A stretch of DNA of 64,000 nucleotides from NCBI GenBank assembly GCA_004017535.1, contig SAJS01000001.1, positions 620,001-684,000 of the forward strand. Direction: 5' to 3'. Shown here piece after piece: positions 45,158-54,250 of this stretch. Below the pieces are notes generated by a model that was given only the letters and a program-made list of their open reading frames with translations, was not told the origin of the DNA and did not search any database. The position numbers were made by a program, and so were the translations under genes. Every line of letters starts with the position of its first letter. Position 1 is the first letter of the stretch. This stretch comes from Mesorhizobium sp. Lineage in GTDB: Bacteria; Pseudomonadota; Alphaproteobacteria; Rhizobiales; Rhizobiaceae.

Positions 45158-46732
45158 CTAGTTCCCTCCCAGCTGTTGGGCGAGCATGTAGCCGGAGCCC
45201 GCGCCTGTGCCGGCGCCCGGCCATGTGGCAGCGCCGGTGAGGTAGAGGTTCGAGACCGGCGTGTTCCAGCGCGCGAAGCCGCGCGCCGGGCGGAAGAGAA
45301 AATTCTGCGCCAGATGGTGGCTGCCGCAGATCTGGTCGCCGCCGACCAGGTTCGGGTTTTCGCGCTCGAGATCGAGCGGCGAGAAGATCGCGCGGCCAAG
45401 GATTTTTTGGCGCAGCCCAGGCGCGTAGCTCTCGATGATGTCGAGCACGCGCTCGGCATAGGCTTCCTTGACCGCATCCCACTTCGCCGGCGCGATCTTG
45501 CCCGCGGCATCACCGAGGATCTCGGCCGGCAACATGCGCACCTGCACCCACAGCACATGCTTGCCTTGCGGCGCGCGCGACGGGTCGACGGCCGTCGGCT
45601 GGCCGACCACGAGCACGGGCTGATCGGGCAACTGGCCGGCGATCGCCTGCTGGTAGGTGCGCGACATGGCATCGAGCGACGGCGCCAGATGCACATAGGC
45701 GAACTGGCGAAGCTCGGCGCCGGCGCTCCAGTCCGGCAACTCGTCCATCGCCAGATGGATCATCATGGTGCCCGGCGCATGGCGGAATTTCCGCATTGCC
45801 GCATCGAAGCCGGCGTTGCCCGACCCGTTGGGCAGCAGCTTGCCCGGCAGCGCTTTCGGCGCGACACCGGCGATGACGGCCTTGGTCGCGACATGGGTTT
45901 CGCCGGATGCCAGCCGCACCCCAGTCGCCTTGCCGTTGGAAACCATGATCTCGGCGACATCCGCGCCGGTCGTGATCTGGCCGCCGGCCGCCTTCACCAT
46001 GCCGGCGAGCGCGAGGATGATGGTGTCGGCGCCGCCTTTGCCCAGCACCATGCCGAAGCTCTGGTTGGCCATCGACTCCAGATAGGGGAAGACGGCGCCC
46101 CCGGCGATGTCGGGCGCGAAGTCGAGATGCATGCCCCAGGCGGCGAGCGTCGTCCGCACATGCGGCGTCTCGAAATTTTCATCCAGCCACGCGCGCGGCG
46201 ATGACAGCAGCAATCGGGCCGTATCCAGCGCGCCGGCAAGGCCCTTCTTGCGCCAGAGATTCCAGCCCGTGCCTGCCAGCGCCCTTGCGCTCATCGGAGA
46301 CCCCAGCAGCCGGAACAGATGCTCGGCCTCGCCCGGAAAAGCGCCCACCAGTTTCCGCCATGTGGCCGCGTCTGCCGCGGAGAAGGCGGCCAGCCGAGAG
46401 GCGGTCTTTTCAAGGTCGTTGCTGACGCCGAACCATTTCCCATCCGGGAAGGCGCTGGCGAAACAATCGGCCACGGGCGCAAACTCCAACCCTTGGCTTT
46501 TCAATTCATTTGCATATTTCCGGTGGAAGGCGGAGCCGGCGAAAAGGCTCAGATTCATCGCGCCGAAATCGTGGCGGAAGCCGGGAAGCGTGTATTCGGC
46601 GGTCCGCACCGCGCCGCCAATCGTCTGGCTGCGCTCGAAAACCGCTATTTTCCAGCCTTTGAGCGCCAGATGCGCGGCGCATGCCAGACTGTTGTGGCCC
46701 GCCCCGACAAAGATGGCGTCGAACTCGCTCAC
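45158..46732 (-). CDS. FAD-dependent oxidoreductase (phytoene dehydrogenase-like), paralogue 1
   Basis: About 524 residues from the GTG at 46732 (VSEFDAIFVGAGHNSL); a TTG 12 bases earlier is possible. The Rossmann motif is VGAGHNSLACAAHLALKG, with the second FAD segment GAVRTAEYTLPGFRHDFGA and the C-terminal LYLTGAATWPGAGTGAGSG. It belongs to the phytoene desaturase/amine-oxidase superfamily (flavoprotein dehydrogenases or oxidases). It resembles the gene at 47795 along its whole length. It is divergent from isatin hydrolase with site D between, so it may act on an indole-type precursor of isatin. Confidence 0.83.
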   Translation of the reverse strand: MSEFDAIFVGAGHNSLACAAHLALKGWKIAVFERSQTIGGAVRTAEYTLPGFRHDFGAMNLSLFAGSAFHRKYANELKSQGLEFAPVADCFASAFPDGKWFGVSNDLEKTASRLAAFSAADAATWRKLVGAFPGEAEHLFRLLGSPMSARALAGTGWNLWRKKGLAGALDTARLLLSSPRAWLDENFETPHVRTTLAAWGMHLDFAPDIAGGAVFPYLESMANQSFGMVLGKGGADTIILALAGMVKAAGGQITTGADVAEIMVSNGKATGVRLASGETHVATKAVIAGVAPKALPGKLLPNGSGNAGFDAAMRKFRHAPGTMMIHLAMDELPDWSAGAELRQFAYVHLAPSLDAMSRTYQQAIAGQLPDQPVLVVGQPTAVDPSRAPQGKHVLWVQVRMLPAEILGDAAGKIAPAKWDAVKEAYAERVLDIIESYAPGLRQKILGRAIFSPLDLERENPNLVGGDQICGSHHLAQNFLFRPARGFARWNTPVSNLYLTGAATWPGAGTGAGSGYMLAQQLGGN

Positions 46733-46748
46733 GCCCCGCCCCAAAATG

Positions 46749-46762
46749 CTTTATGCTTAAAG
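46749..46762. promoter_or_regulatory. Island operator, site D (CTTTATGCTTAAAG)
   Basis: Palindrome with one mismatched pair, 17 bases before the FAD-oxidoreductase start on one side and 90 bases before isatin hydrolase on the other. It sits in the divergent promoter that heads the two largest units of the island. A TATATT at 46797-46802 could be the -10 box of the rightward promoter. Confidence 0.66.
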
Positions 46763-46851
46763 ATAATTGCAGATGCATATGTTTTCGTCTAGTAGGTATA
46801 TTAAGGGCCGCAACGAGCCTTGATCATCAGAGACAAGAGGGAACAAAGACC

Positions 46852-47643
46852 ATGGACACGCAGAAACTCCTCGGCGAGGTCGCCGGCCAGCTGCTCTCGG
46901 GCGCCATCAAGGTGGTCGACCTGACGGCGCCGCTCGGGCCGAACACGCCACTGATCAAGCTGCCGCCGGAGCTTGCCGTCGACACGCCGAAGGTCGAGAT
47001 CCACGAGATTTCCAAATACGACAAGAACGGTCCGTGGTGGGCCTGGAACTGGCTGAAGCTCGGCGAGCATTCGGGCACGCATTTCGACGCGCCGCAGCAC
47101 TGGATCACTGGCAAGGACTATCCGGACGGCGCCACCGACACCATTCCGGCGCAGAATTTTATCGGCCCGGTCAACGTGATCGACTGCTCCAAGGAAGCGG
47201 CTGAAGACCACGACTTCCTGCTCACCGTCGACCACATCAAGGCCTGGGAGGCCAAGCATGGCGCCATCAATGCCGGCGAGTGGGTGGTGATGCGCACCGA
47301 CTGGTACAAGCGCAACGGCTCGGAAGCCGAGTTCCTCAACGCCAACGAGACCGGCCCGCACACGCCCGGCCCGACGGCCGAGGCCATCCAGTTCCTGATC
47401 AGCAAGGACATCAAGGGCTGGGGCTCGGAGACGATCGGCACCGATGCTGGTAAAGCAGGAGGAATGGAGCCGCCGTTCCCGGCGCACACGCTGATGCACA
47501 AGGCCAATCGCTATGGCCTCGCCAGCCTCTGCAATCTCGACCAGCTGCCGCCGAAGGGCGCTATCCTGATCGCGGCCCCGCTCAAGATCGAGCGCGGCAC
47601 CGGCAGCCCGATCCGCGCGCTGGCGCTGGTGCCGGGCAAATAG
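46852..47643 (+). CDS. Isatin hydrolase (metal-dependent cyclase/kynurenine formamidase fold)
   Basis: 263 residues from MDTQKLLGEVAGQLLSG with AAGAGGGAA before the ATG. The metal-site motif HSGTHFDAPQHW places His73, His77 and Asp79. To my knowledge these are the Mn ligands in the isatin hydrolase of Labrenzia aggregata, and the sequence around it (WWAWNWLKLGEHSGTHFDAP, GTDAGKAGGMEPPFPAH) also matches that enzyme as I remember it. It opens the lactam ring of isatin to isatinate (2-aminophenylglyoxylate). A general cyclase-family amidase is the alternative. It is the first gene of the rightward unit ending with the ferredoxin oxidoreductase. Confidence 0.88.
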   Translation: MDTQKLLGEVAGQLLSGAIKVVDLTAPLGPNTPLIKLPPELAVDTPKVEIHEISKYDKNGPWWAWNWLKLGEHSGTHFDAPQHWITGKDYPDGATDTIPAQNFIGPVNVIDCSKEAAEDHDFLLTVDHIKAWEAKHGAINAGEWVVMRTDWYKRNGSEAEFLNANETGPHTPGPTAEAIQFLISKDIKGWGSETIGTDAGKAGGMEPPFPAHTLMHKANRYGLASLCNLDQLPPKGAILIAAPLKIERGTGSPIRALALVPGK

Positions 47644-47794
47644 GGCGAGGCGGCGGTCTTCGGGAGAAGATCATGCTCGAGGGCAATGGAGTGATGGAGG
47701 CGATGCGACCGTCCTGGAGCGTCAGCGCTCTACTGCGCGAAGGAACTCGGCTTTGCGCGATTGACGTCCATTTCTTGACCGCGAGCACCCCTCA

Positions 47795-49366
47795 ATGACC
47801 GCCGCCGATCACATCATCGTCGGCAGCGGCATCAACGCCCTGGTCTGCGCGGCGATGCTTGGCGCCAAGGGCGCCAAGGTGCTCGTGCTCGAGCGCAACG
47901 ACCGCATCGGCGGCTGCATGCGGACCGAGGAGATCACCGCGCCGGGCTTCGTTCATGACGTGATGGCCACGACCTTCGTCCTGTTCGTCACGTCGCCGGC
48001 CTTTGCAGCACTCGGCAAGGACCTCGCGCGGCATGGGCTGGAGTTCTGCCATACGGCCACGCCCACCGGCGTGCTCACGCCCGACGGCAGCCATGCCGTG
48101 CTCACCACCGACCGCGCCGCCAACATTGCGGCGTTGAACCGGATCGCCTCGGGCGACGGCGACCGCCATGGCGGCGATGTCGGCGGCATCGAGCGCGATG
48201 CCGGGCTGCTGTTCGGCCTGCTCGGCGGCGCGCTCTGGTCCTATCCGACCACGAAGCTGCTTGCCGGCGAAGCCTGGCGGCGCGGCTCGCGCAACCTCGC
48301 CGCCTTCATGGGCGAGGCGCTGGTGCCCGCGCGCGGCTGGCTGGAAACGAGCTACACCTCCGATATTGTCCGCGCGCTCTGGGCGCCCTGGGTGCTGCAT
48401 GCCGGGCTTGGACCGGAAGACGCCTTCTCCGGCCAGATCGCCAAGGTCATCGCCTTCGCGCTGGAGGCCGCCGGTGCCCCCATTGTGAAGGGCGGCGCGA
48501 AAAACCTGCTCGCCGCCTTGGAAGCGCTGATCAAGGAACGAGGCGGCGAGATCCGCGTCAGTGCCGATGTCGCCTCGGTCGTCCAGAGCGGCGGCCGTGC
48601 CACCGGTGTGCGGCTCGCCTCCGGCGAGACGTTGAGCGCCACGAAGAGCGTCATCTGCTCGGTCACGCCGACGCAGCTCTATGGCCGCCTGCTCGACAAG
48701 GATGCGCCGGAAGCAGCCACCAAGGCCACGCAGTCCTATCGCTACGGAAAGGGCAATTTCCAGATCCACTACGCGCTGAACAAGCCGCCCGCATGGCGAG
48801 GCGAGGGCCTCGACAAGGTGGCGCTGCTGCATTTGACGCCGGGGCTCGACGGCGTCTCCAAAGCCTGCAACGAAGCGGTGCGGGGCATGCTGCCTGAGGT
48901 GCCGACCATCTGCGTCGGCCAGCCGCACGCGCTCGATCCCTCGCGCTGCCCGGAAGGCAAGGCGATCCTGTGGCTGCAGCTTCCGGAAGCGCCGCGCCAC
49001 ATCAAGGGCGATGCCGCCGGCAAGCTGGAGGCGTCGGCTGACGGGCGCTGGACCGAGGCACTGCGCGAGGCCTATGCCGACCGGGTCGAGGCGATCCTCG
49101 CCAACCACATCGATGGTTTCCGCGACACGGTCATCGCGCGCCGTGCCTATTCGCCGGCTGATCTCGAGGCGATGAACATCAATCTGGTCGGCGGCGATCC
49201 GTATGGAGGCTCGTCCACCATCGACCAGTCCTTCCTGTGGCGGCCGTTCAAGGCGAGCCGCAACCACGAGACCGGCGTCAAAGGCCTCTACCATATCGGC
49301 GCTTCGACCCATCCGGGAGCCGGCCTAGGCGGCGGCTCCGGCTTCCTTCTGGCGGGGAGGCTCTGA
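47795..49366 (+). CDS. FAD-dependent oxidoreductase (phytoene dehydrogenase-like), paralogue 2
   Basis: 523 residues from MTAADHIIVGSGINALV. Rossmann motif VGSGINALVCAAMLGAKG, then ERNDRIGGCMRTEEITAPGF and the C-terminal LYHIGASTHPGAGLGGGSG. Same superfamily and length as the product of 45158-46732. The two genes flank isatin hydrolase and probably arose by duplication. It would transfer electrons from a cyclic or amine substrate to FAD. Its stop overlaps the MarR start by one base (TGATG). Confidence 0.83.
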   Translation: MTAADHIIVGSGINALVCAAMLGAKGAKVLVLERNDRIGGCMRTEEITAPGFVHDVMATTFVLFVTSPAFAALGKDLARHGLEFCHTATPTGVLTPDGSHAVLTTDRAANIAALNRIASGDGDRHGGDVGGIERDAGLLFGLLGGALWSYPTTKLLAGEAWRRGSRNLAAFMGEALVPARGWLETSYTSDIVRALWAPWVLHAGLGPEDAFSGQIAKVIAFALEAAGAPIVKGGAKNLLAALEALIKERGGEIRVSADVASVVQSGGRATGVRLASGETLSATKSVICSVTPTQLYGRLLDKDAPEAATKATQSYRYGKGNFQIHYALNKPPAWRGEGLDKVALLHLTPGLDGVSKACNEAVRGMLPEVPTICVGQPHALDPSRCPEGKAILWLQLPEAPRHIKGDAAGKLEASADGRWTEALREAYADRVEAILANHIDGFRDTVIARRAYSPADLEAMNINLVGGDPYGGSSTIDQSFLWRPFKASRNHETGVKGLYHIGASTHPGAGLGGGSGFLLAGRL

Positions 49367-49848
49367 TGGAACAGAAGCTCGCCGAAAAGCGCCAGCGCAT
49401 CTCGACCCTCGGCCAGATCGGCCTGCAGCAGTTCGCGCCCTATCTGATGAACCGTATCATGGGCCGCTACAACGCCACTTTGCGCGAGGATTTCCGTAAG
49501 CAGGGTCTTACCATTCCGCAGGTGCGGACGCTCGCCGTGCTCTCGGTCACCGACGGCGTCACCGTCAACGACCTCTCGGTCTACACGGTGATCGAGCAGT
49601 CGACCTTGAGCCGTACGCTCGACACGCTGGAGGGCCAGGGCCTTGTGCGGCGCGAGCAAGGCGTCACCGACAGCCGGATCCGCCATGTGTTCCTGACCGA
49701 TGACGGACGCGCGCTGTTCACCCGCGCCTGGCCGGCCATGCACGACGCTTTCGAGGCGATGTTCGAGGATGTCGACGATGCCGAATACGCCGCGCTGATC
49801 GCGATCCTGCAGAAGATGCTGAGGAACATCCGCAAGCACGACATCTGA
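49366..49848 (+). CDS. MarR-family regulator (second of two in the island)
   Basis: 160 residues from MEQKLAEKRQRISTLGQIG; GGGGAGG precedes the ATG and the start overlaps the FAD-gene stop by one base. The winged HTH is VNDLSVYTVIEQSTLSRTLDTLEGQGLVRREQGV followed by the wing DSRIRHVFLTDDG. Being inside the isatin hydrolase unit behind site D, it is the other candidate to bind the four palindromes. Its ligand may be an indole acid, isatin or isatinate. Confidence 0.9.
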   Translation: MEQKLAEKRQRISTLGQIGLQQFAPYLMNRIMGRYNATLREDFRKQGLTIPQVRTLAVLSVTDGVTVNDLSVYTVIEQSTLSRTLDTLEGQGLVRREQGVTDSRIRHVFLTDDGRALFTRAWPAMHDAFEAMFEDVDDAEYAALIAILQKMLRNIRKHDI

Positions 49849-49893
49849 GTTGACATACGCGCCGCCTGACTGCGGCAACGGAAGGAGGCAGAG

Positions 49894-52047
49894 ATGGCCG
49901 AACGGTCTTTTGCCAAGGAAGTCGAAAAGCTGAGGCTGGGCGCCGGCCAGGAATTCGCCGGCGAGGGCATCCTCGCCATCACCAAGGCGCTGCTGCAATG
50001 CGGCGTCGGCTACGTCGGCGGCTACCAGGGCGCGCCGATCAGCCACCTGATGGACGTGCTCGCCGACGCGCAGGACATTCTGGGCGAGCTCGGCGTGCAT
50101 TTCGAGGCAAGCGCCTCGGAAGCGACCGCCACAGCCATGCTTGCCGCTTCGGTGCACTACCCGATCCGCGGTGCGGCCACCTTCAAGTCGACCGTCGGCA
50201 CCAACGTCGCTTCCGATGCGCTCGCCAATCTGGCGTCCGGCGGCGTCACCGGCGGCGCGCTCATCATTGTCGGCGAGGACTATGGCGAGGGCTCCTCCAT
50301 CATGCAGGAGCGCAGCCATGCCTTCGCCATGAAGAGCCAGGTCTGGCTGCTCGACCCGCGCCCGAACCTGCCCTCGATCGTCAAGGCGGTCGAGGACGGC
50401 TTCGAATTGTCGGAGGTCTCCAACACGCCGGTAATGCTGCAGGTGCGCATCCGCTGCTGCCACGTCCATGGCCACTTCACCGCCAAGGACAACAAGCGCC
50501 CGCCAATGTCGGTCGCCGATGCGCTTGCCGCGCCGCGCCGCGACACCGGCCGCATCGTGCTGCCGCCCGCTTCCTTCCTGCATGAGAAGGAGAAGGTCGC
50601 CAAGCGCTGGCCGGCCGCGGTGGATTTCATCAAGAGCCGCAAGATCAATGAGATGTTCGGGTCGGCCCATGGCTCGGTCGGCATCGTCATGCAGGGCGGC
50701 ATGTACAATTCCGTCATCCGCGCACTGCAGCGGCTCGGCCTTGCCGACACCTATGGCGAAACCGACGTGCCGCTTTATGTGCTGAACGCCGTCTACCCGT
50801 TGATTGACGACGAGTTCCTCGCCTTCTGCGAAGGCAAGCAGGCGGTGCTGGTCGTCGAGGAAGGCCAGCCGAACTATATCGAGCAGGCGTTCGCGGCCAT
50901 GCTGCACAAGGCCGGCCGCGGCACGAAGCTCGTCGGCAAGGAGCATCTGCCGATGGCCGGCGAATATACTGGACAGATCATGCTTGACGGCATCGGCTCC
51001 TTTCTGCGCGCCAACGCCCCGCATCTCTTGCCTGGCGAGGTGCGCGCGCCGAACAAGCTGGGCGAGGGCGTCGACACGGCGGACCTCATCAATGTCGTGC
51101 CTGGACGTCCGCCGGGCTTCTGCGTCGGCTGTCCGGAGCGGCCGATCTTCGCCGCGACCAAGCTGGTCGAGCAGGAGCTCGGCAAGCACCACATCGCCTC
51201 CGACATCGGCTGCCACCTGTTCTCGATCATGCCGCCCTTCGAGCTCGGCGCCACCACCATGGGCTACGGGCTGGGGCCCGCCTCGGCCTCCGCCTTCAAC
51301 TCGCCGGAAGCGAAACGCCGCTCGATCTCCTTCGTCGGCGACGGCGGTTTCTGGCACAACGGCCTCACCTCCTCGATCGGCAACGCCGTCTTCAACCGGA
51401 ATGACGGCGTCATCGTCATCGTCGACAACTTTTACTCCGCAGCCACCGGCGGCCAGGACATCCTGTCATCGCGCGCCAACAACCGCACCAAGTCGACCAA
51501 GCATCCGATCGACGAGGCGGTGAAGGGCATGGGGGTCAAATGGCTGCGCCACATCGACCGCACCTATGATGTCGGCAAGATGCGCGCTGCATTGCGCGAC
51601 GCGCTGACGACCGAGGAGAAGGGGCCGAAGGTCATCGTTGCCTCATCCGAATGCATGCTCAACCGCCAGCGCCGCGAAAAACCGCTGGTCGACAAGGCGA
51701 TCAAGGGCGGTGAGCGCGTGGTGAAGCCGAAATTCGGGGTCGACGAGGACATCTGCACCGGCGACCATGCCTGCATGCGGCTCTCCGGCTGTCCGTCGCT
51801 GTCGGTGAAGTCGCTCGACGATCCGCTGCGTGACGATCCGGTCGCCTCGATCGACCAGAACTGCGTCGGCTGCGGCAATTGCGGCGAGGTGGCGGATGCC
51901 GCGGTGCTCTGCCCCTCCTTCTACCGCGCTGATGTCGTGCACAATCCTAGCCGCTGGGACCGCTTCCTCGAAAGCGCGCGCCGCGCCGTGATCGGCCGTT
52001 TGCAGCGCCGCCGCGAGAGCCGCCGTTTGATGTTCGCCGATGCTTGA
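49894..52047 (+). CDS. 2-oxoacid:ferredoxin oxidoreductase, TPP/Fe-S subunit (IorA-like)
   Basis: 717 residues with GGAAGGAGG upstream. Domains in order: pyrimidine-binding and transketolase-like part (VGGYQGAPISHLMDVLADAQ at about 40-60), TPP-binding core with CVGCPERP (about 410) and SFVGDGGFWHNG, and a C-terminal 2x4Fe-4S ferredoxin domain (CTGDHACMRLSGCPS and CVGCGNCGEVADAAVLCPS). This is the alpha subunit type of indolepyruvate:ferredoxin oxidoreductase. The enzyme oxidatively decarboxylates an aryl 2-oxo acid with CoA. Next to isatin hydrolase, isatinate (itself an aryl 2-oxo acid) is the proposed substrate, giving 2-aminobenzoyl-CoA. Confidence 0.88.
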   Translation: MAERSFAKEVEKLRLGAGQEFAGEGILAITKALLQCGVGYVGGYQGAPISHLMDVLADAQDILGELGVHFEASASEATATAMLAASVHYPIRGAATFKSTVGTNVASDALANLASGGVTGGALIIVGEDYGEGSSIMQERSHAFAMKSQVWLLDPRPNLPSIVKAVEDGFELSEVSNTPVMLQVRIRCCHVHGHFTAKDNKRPPMSVADALAAPRRDTGRIVLPPASFLHEKEKVAKRWPAAVDFIKSRKINEMFGSAHGSVGIVMQGGMYNSVIRALQRLGLADTYGETDVPLYVLNAVYPLIDDEFLAFCEGKQAVLVVEEGQPNYIEQAFAAMLHKAGRGTKLVGKEHLPMAGEYTGQIMLDGIGSFLRANAPHLLPGEVRAPNKLGEGVDTADLINVVPGRPPGFCVGCPERPIFAATKLVEQELGKHHIASDIGCHLFSIMPPFELGATTMGYGLGPASASAFNSPEAKRRSISFVGDGGFWHNGLTSSIGNAVFNRNDGVIVIVDNFYSAATGGQDILSSRANNRTKSTKHPIDEAVKGMGVKWLRHIDRTYDVGKMRAALRDALTTEEKGPKVIVASSECMLNRQRREKPLVDKAIKGGERVVKPKFGVDEDICTGDHACMRLSGCPSLSVKSLDDPLRDDPVASIDQNCVGCGNCGEVADAAVLCPSFYRADVVHNPSRWDRFLESARRAVIGRLQRRRESRRLMFADA

Positions 52048-53608
52048 TCACAACGCAGCGCTGCGCCCGAAGACGGGCGCCTCTGATGACGAGCGGGTGA
52101 TAAAACTCGCCGTTCTCGCCGTCGGCGGCCAGGGCGGCGGCGTGTTGGCCGATTGGATCACCGACGTCGCCGAGCGCAACGGCTACATCGCGCAATCGAC
52201 CTCCGTGGCCGGCGTCGCCCAGCGCACCGGTGCGACGATCTACTACATCGAGATGGCCCGCGACATCGGCCGGCTGCCCGTCTTCGCGTTGTCGCCCTCG
52301 CAGGGCGATGTCGACATCCTGATCGCCGCCGAGCTGATGGAAGCCGGCCGCGCCATCATCCGCGGCTTCGTCACGCCCGAGCGCACCACGCTGATCACCT
52401 CCTCGCACCGCATCGCCGCCGTCTCGGAAAAGATCGAGCCGGGCGACGGGCGCGCCTCGTCGGAAAAGGTGCACGCGACGGCTGAGGCCGCGGCGAAGCG
52501 CTTCATCGCCTTCGACATGGAAAAGATCGCTGCCGATAACGGCACCATGATCTCGGCCAGCCTGCTCGGCGCGCTGGCCGGGTCCGGCGCGTTGCCCTTC
52601 ACCCGCGAAAGCTATGAGCAGGCGATCGGCGCCGGCGGTCGTGGTGTGAAAGCCAGCCTCGCCGCCTTCGGCGCGGGTTGTGACCGCGCACGCGGCATCG
52701 CGGCCGCGCCAACAAGCGAGAAGGTGGCGAAGCCTGCCGCCGAACCCAACTCGACGGCGAAGGTCAGCGGACCGGAAACCCTGCTGAAGGGCTGGCAGCA
52801 GCTTGCCGCCCGCGTCGCGGCGCTGCCGGAGCCGCTGCGCGACATGGCCGACCGCGGCCTGAAAAAGGTGGTCGACTACCAGGACATCGCCTATGGCGGC
52901 GAATATCTCGACCGGCTGGACAAGGCGGTCCCGCTGGACAATGCGGAGCGCGGCTATGCGCTGTCGATCGCCGCGGCAAAGCATCTCGCCAACGCCATGT
53001 GCTACGACGACATGATCCGCGTCGCCGATCTGAAGACGCGTTCGACCCGCGACAAGCGCGTGCGCAAGGAGGTCGGGGTCAAGGAAGGTTCGGTCCTGCA
53101 GGTCACCGAATATTTCCATCCGCGCATCGAGGAATTCTGCGGCACAATGCCGGCAGGGCTCGGCAGCTACATCGAGAGCCGGCCGAAACTCGCCGCCTTC
53201 CTCGACCGCCGCATCAATCGCGGCCGCCACATTCGCACCGACAGTCTTTCAGGCTTCGCCATGCTGTGGTTCATCGGCGGTCTGCGCCGCTGGCGCCGCC
53301 GCCTGCTGCGTCACAAAGTCGAAGTCGAGCATCTTGAGCAGTGGTACCAACTGGCGCTCAGCAATGCGCGCCAGGACTACGCTCTAGCCACCGAAATCCT
53401 GAACTGCCGCCGGCTGATCAAGGGCTACAGCGACACCCATGCCCGCGCCCAGTCGAAATTCGACCGCGTGCTCTCGGCCCTGCCCATGCTCAAGGGCCGC
53501 GACGACGCCGCCGACTGGCTCCGTCGGCTGCGCGAGGCGGCGCTGAAGGACGAAAAGGGCGACATGCTCGACGGCGCGCTGAAGACGGTGGCGACGCTGG
53601 GCCGATAG
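52040..53608 (+). CDS. 2-oxoacid:ferredoxin oxidoreductase, gamma-domain subunit with C-terminal extension (IorB-like)
   Basis: 522 residues, overlapping the alpha-subunit stop by 8 bases. The first 200 or so residues form the gamma domain typical of IorB (LAVLAVGGQGGGVLADWITD, STSVAGVAQRTGATIYYIEM). The remaining 320 residues, rich in Arg and Lys and mainly helical, look like the DUF6537-type extension seen in large IOR proteins of aerobic proteobacteria. It completes the enzyme with the preceding subunit. It is the last gene of the rightward unit. Confidence 0.85.
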   Translation: MLDHNAALRPKTGASDDERVIKLAVLAVGGQGGGVLADWITDVAERNGYIAQSTSVAGVAQRTGATIYYIEMARDIGRLPVFALSPSQGDVDILIAAELMEAGRAIIRGFVTPERTTLITSSHRIAAVSEKIEPGDGRASSEKVHATAEAAAKRFIAFDMEKIAADNGTMISASLLGALAGSGALPFTRESYEQAIGAGGRGVKASLAAFGAGCDRARGIAAAPTSEKVAKPAAEPNSTAKVSGPETLLKGWQQLAARVAALPEPLRDMADRGLKKVVDYQDIAYGGEYLDRLDKAVPLDNAERGYALSIAAAKHLANAMCYDDMIRVADLKTRSTRDKRVRKEVGVKEGSVLQVTEYFHPRIEEFCGTMPAGLGSYIESRPKLAAFLDRRINRGRHIRTDSLSGFAMLWFIGGLRRWRRRLLRHKVEVEHLEQWYQLALSNARQDYALATEILNCRRLIKGYSDTHARAQSKFDRVLSALPMLKGRDDAADWLRRLREAALKDEKGDMLDGALKTVATLGR

Positions 53609-53709
53609 CCGCTCTCCGTGGTGTTTGAGTTGGCACCTTTGACGATGCCGGATGCGCGAAGCACCGGCAATGGCGCTTCATCATGAGAGCCCGGCTCGCG
53701 CCGAGTTGA

Positions 53710-54153
53710 TTATTCGCTCGCTTCCCGTCCTGAAATCTGCTCGACGAGGATCCGGAAAAAAACGTGCGGAATGGTGTCCGATGTGGGGGGCGTGACGGGC
53801 CTGAGCGCGCCTGGCTCCCACCAATCGGTGTGCTTGCTCAAGACGGACCAGGCGTGGTCGCGCTCTACCTTATGGCCGACTCGGTCGGGCAGTTCCTCAA
53901 AGCGGCCGTCCACAACAACGCTTCTCCATCCGCGTCCTTGCGTATGTTCCTGTACCTGGGCGCACACCAGGGGATTGGCCCGCATCCAGTCGATCTTTTT
54001 ACCCTCCAAGGAGAATGCATAGAGATGGCTGTCGGCGTAGGCATAGTTGAAGCATACGACGTAAGGTTGACCATCCTTCACGCATGCCAGATGGCCGATG
54101 CGGTTTGCCGCCAGCAATTTCGTGCATTCCAAAGTGGAGAGCGTGCGGATCAT
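53710..54153 (-). CDS. PNPOx-like (pyridoxamine 5'-phosphate oxidase fold) flavin-binding protein
   Basis: 147 residues from the second of two adjacent ATG codons, with GGGAG upstream. It starts MIRTLSTLECTKLLAANRIGHLACVKDGQPYV, a split-barrel flavin-binding fold of the NimA/PNPOx-like group. Such proteins bind FMN or F420-like cofactors and are often stress- or oxygen-regulated. A perfect FNR/FixK box lies about 104 bases before the start, so it is probably induced at low oxygen. It converges with the IorB-like gene. Confidence 0.83.
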   Translation of the reverse strand: MIRTLSTLECTKLLAANRIGHLACVKDGQPYVVCFNYAYADSHLYAFSLEGKKIDWMRANPLVCAQVQEHTQGRGWRSVVVDGRFEELPDRVGHKVERDHAWSVLSKHTDWWEPGALRPVTPPTSDTIPHVFFRILVEQISGREASE

Positions 54154-54250
54154 CATCGCTATGAACTCCCGTCTTCGACCAGCCTTCGGCCGGTCTTCGC
54201 CGATTGGCCTTAATCAATCTAAAGCCTAGAGCGGGGCACGTCCTGGCTCA

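Noticed and set aside
47644-47794. A possible small gene between isatin hydrolase and the second FAD oxidoreductase
   Set aside because: The 151-base gap has several ATG codons but only short frames ending quickly, with no ribosome site worth noting and no recognisable peptide.
49288-51357. A 689-codon open frame on the minus strand opposite the IorA-like gene
   Set aside because: It is the mirror of a GC-rich real gene: rich in Arg, Asp, His and Gly, without any domain or ribosome site, while the plus strand shows clear TPP and ferredoxin motifs.
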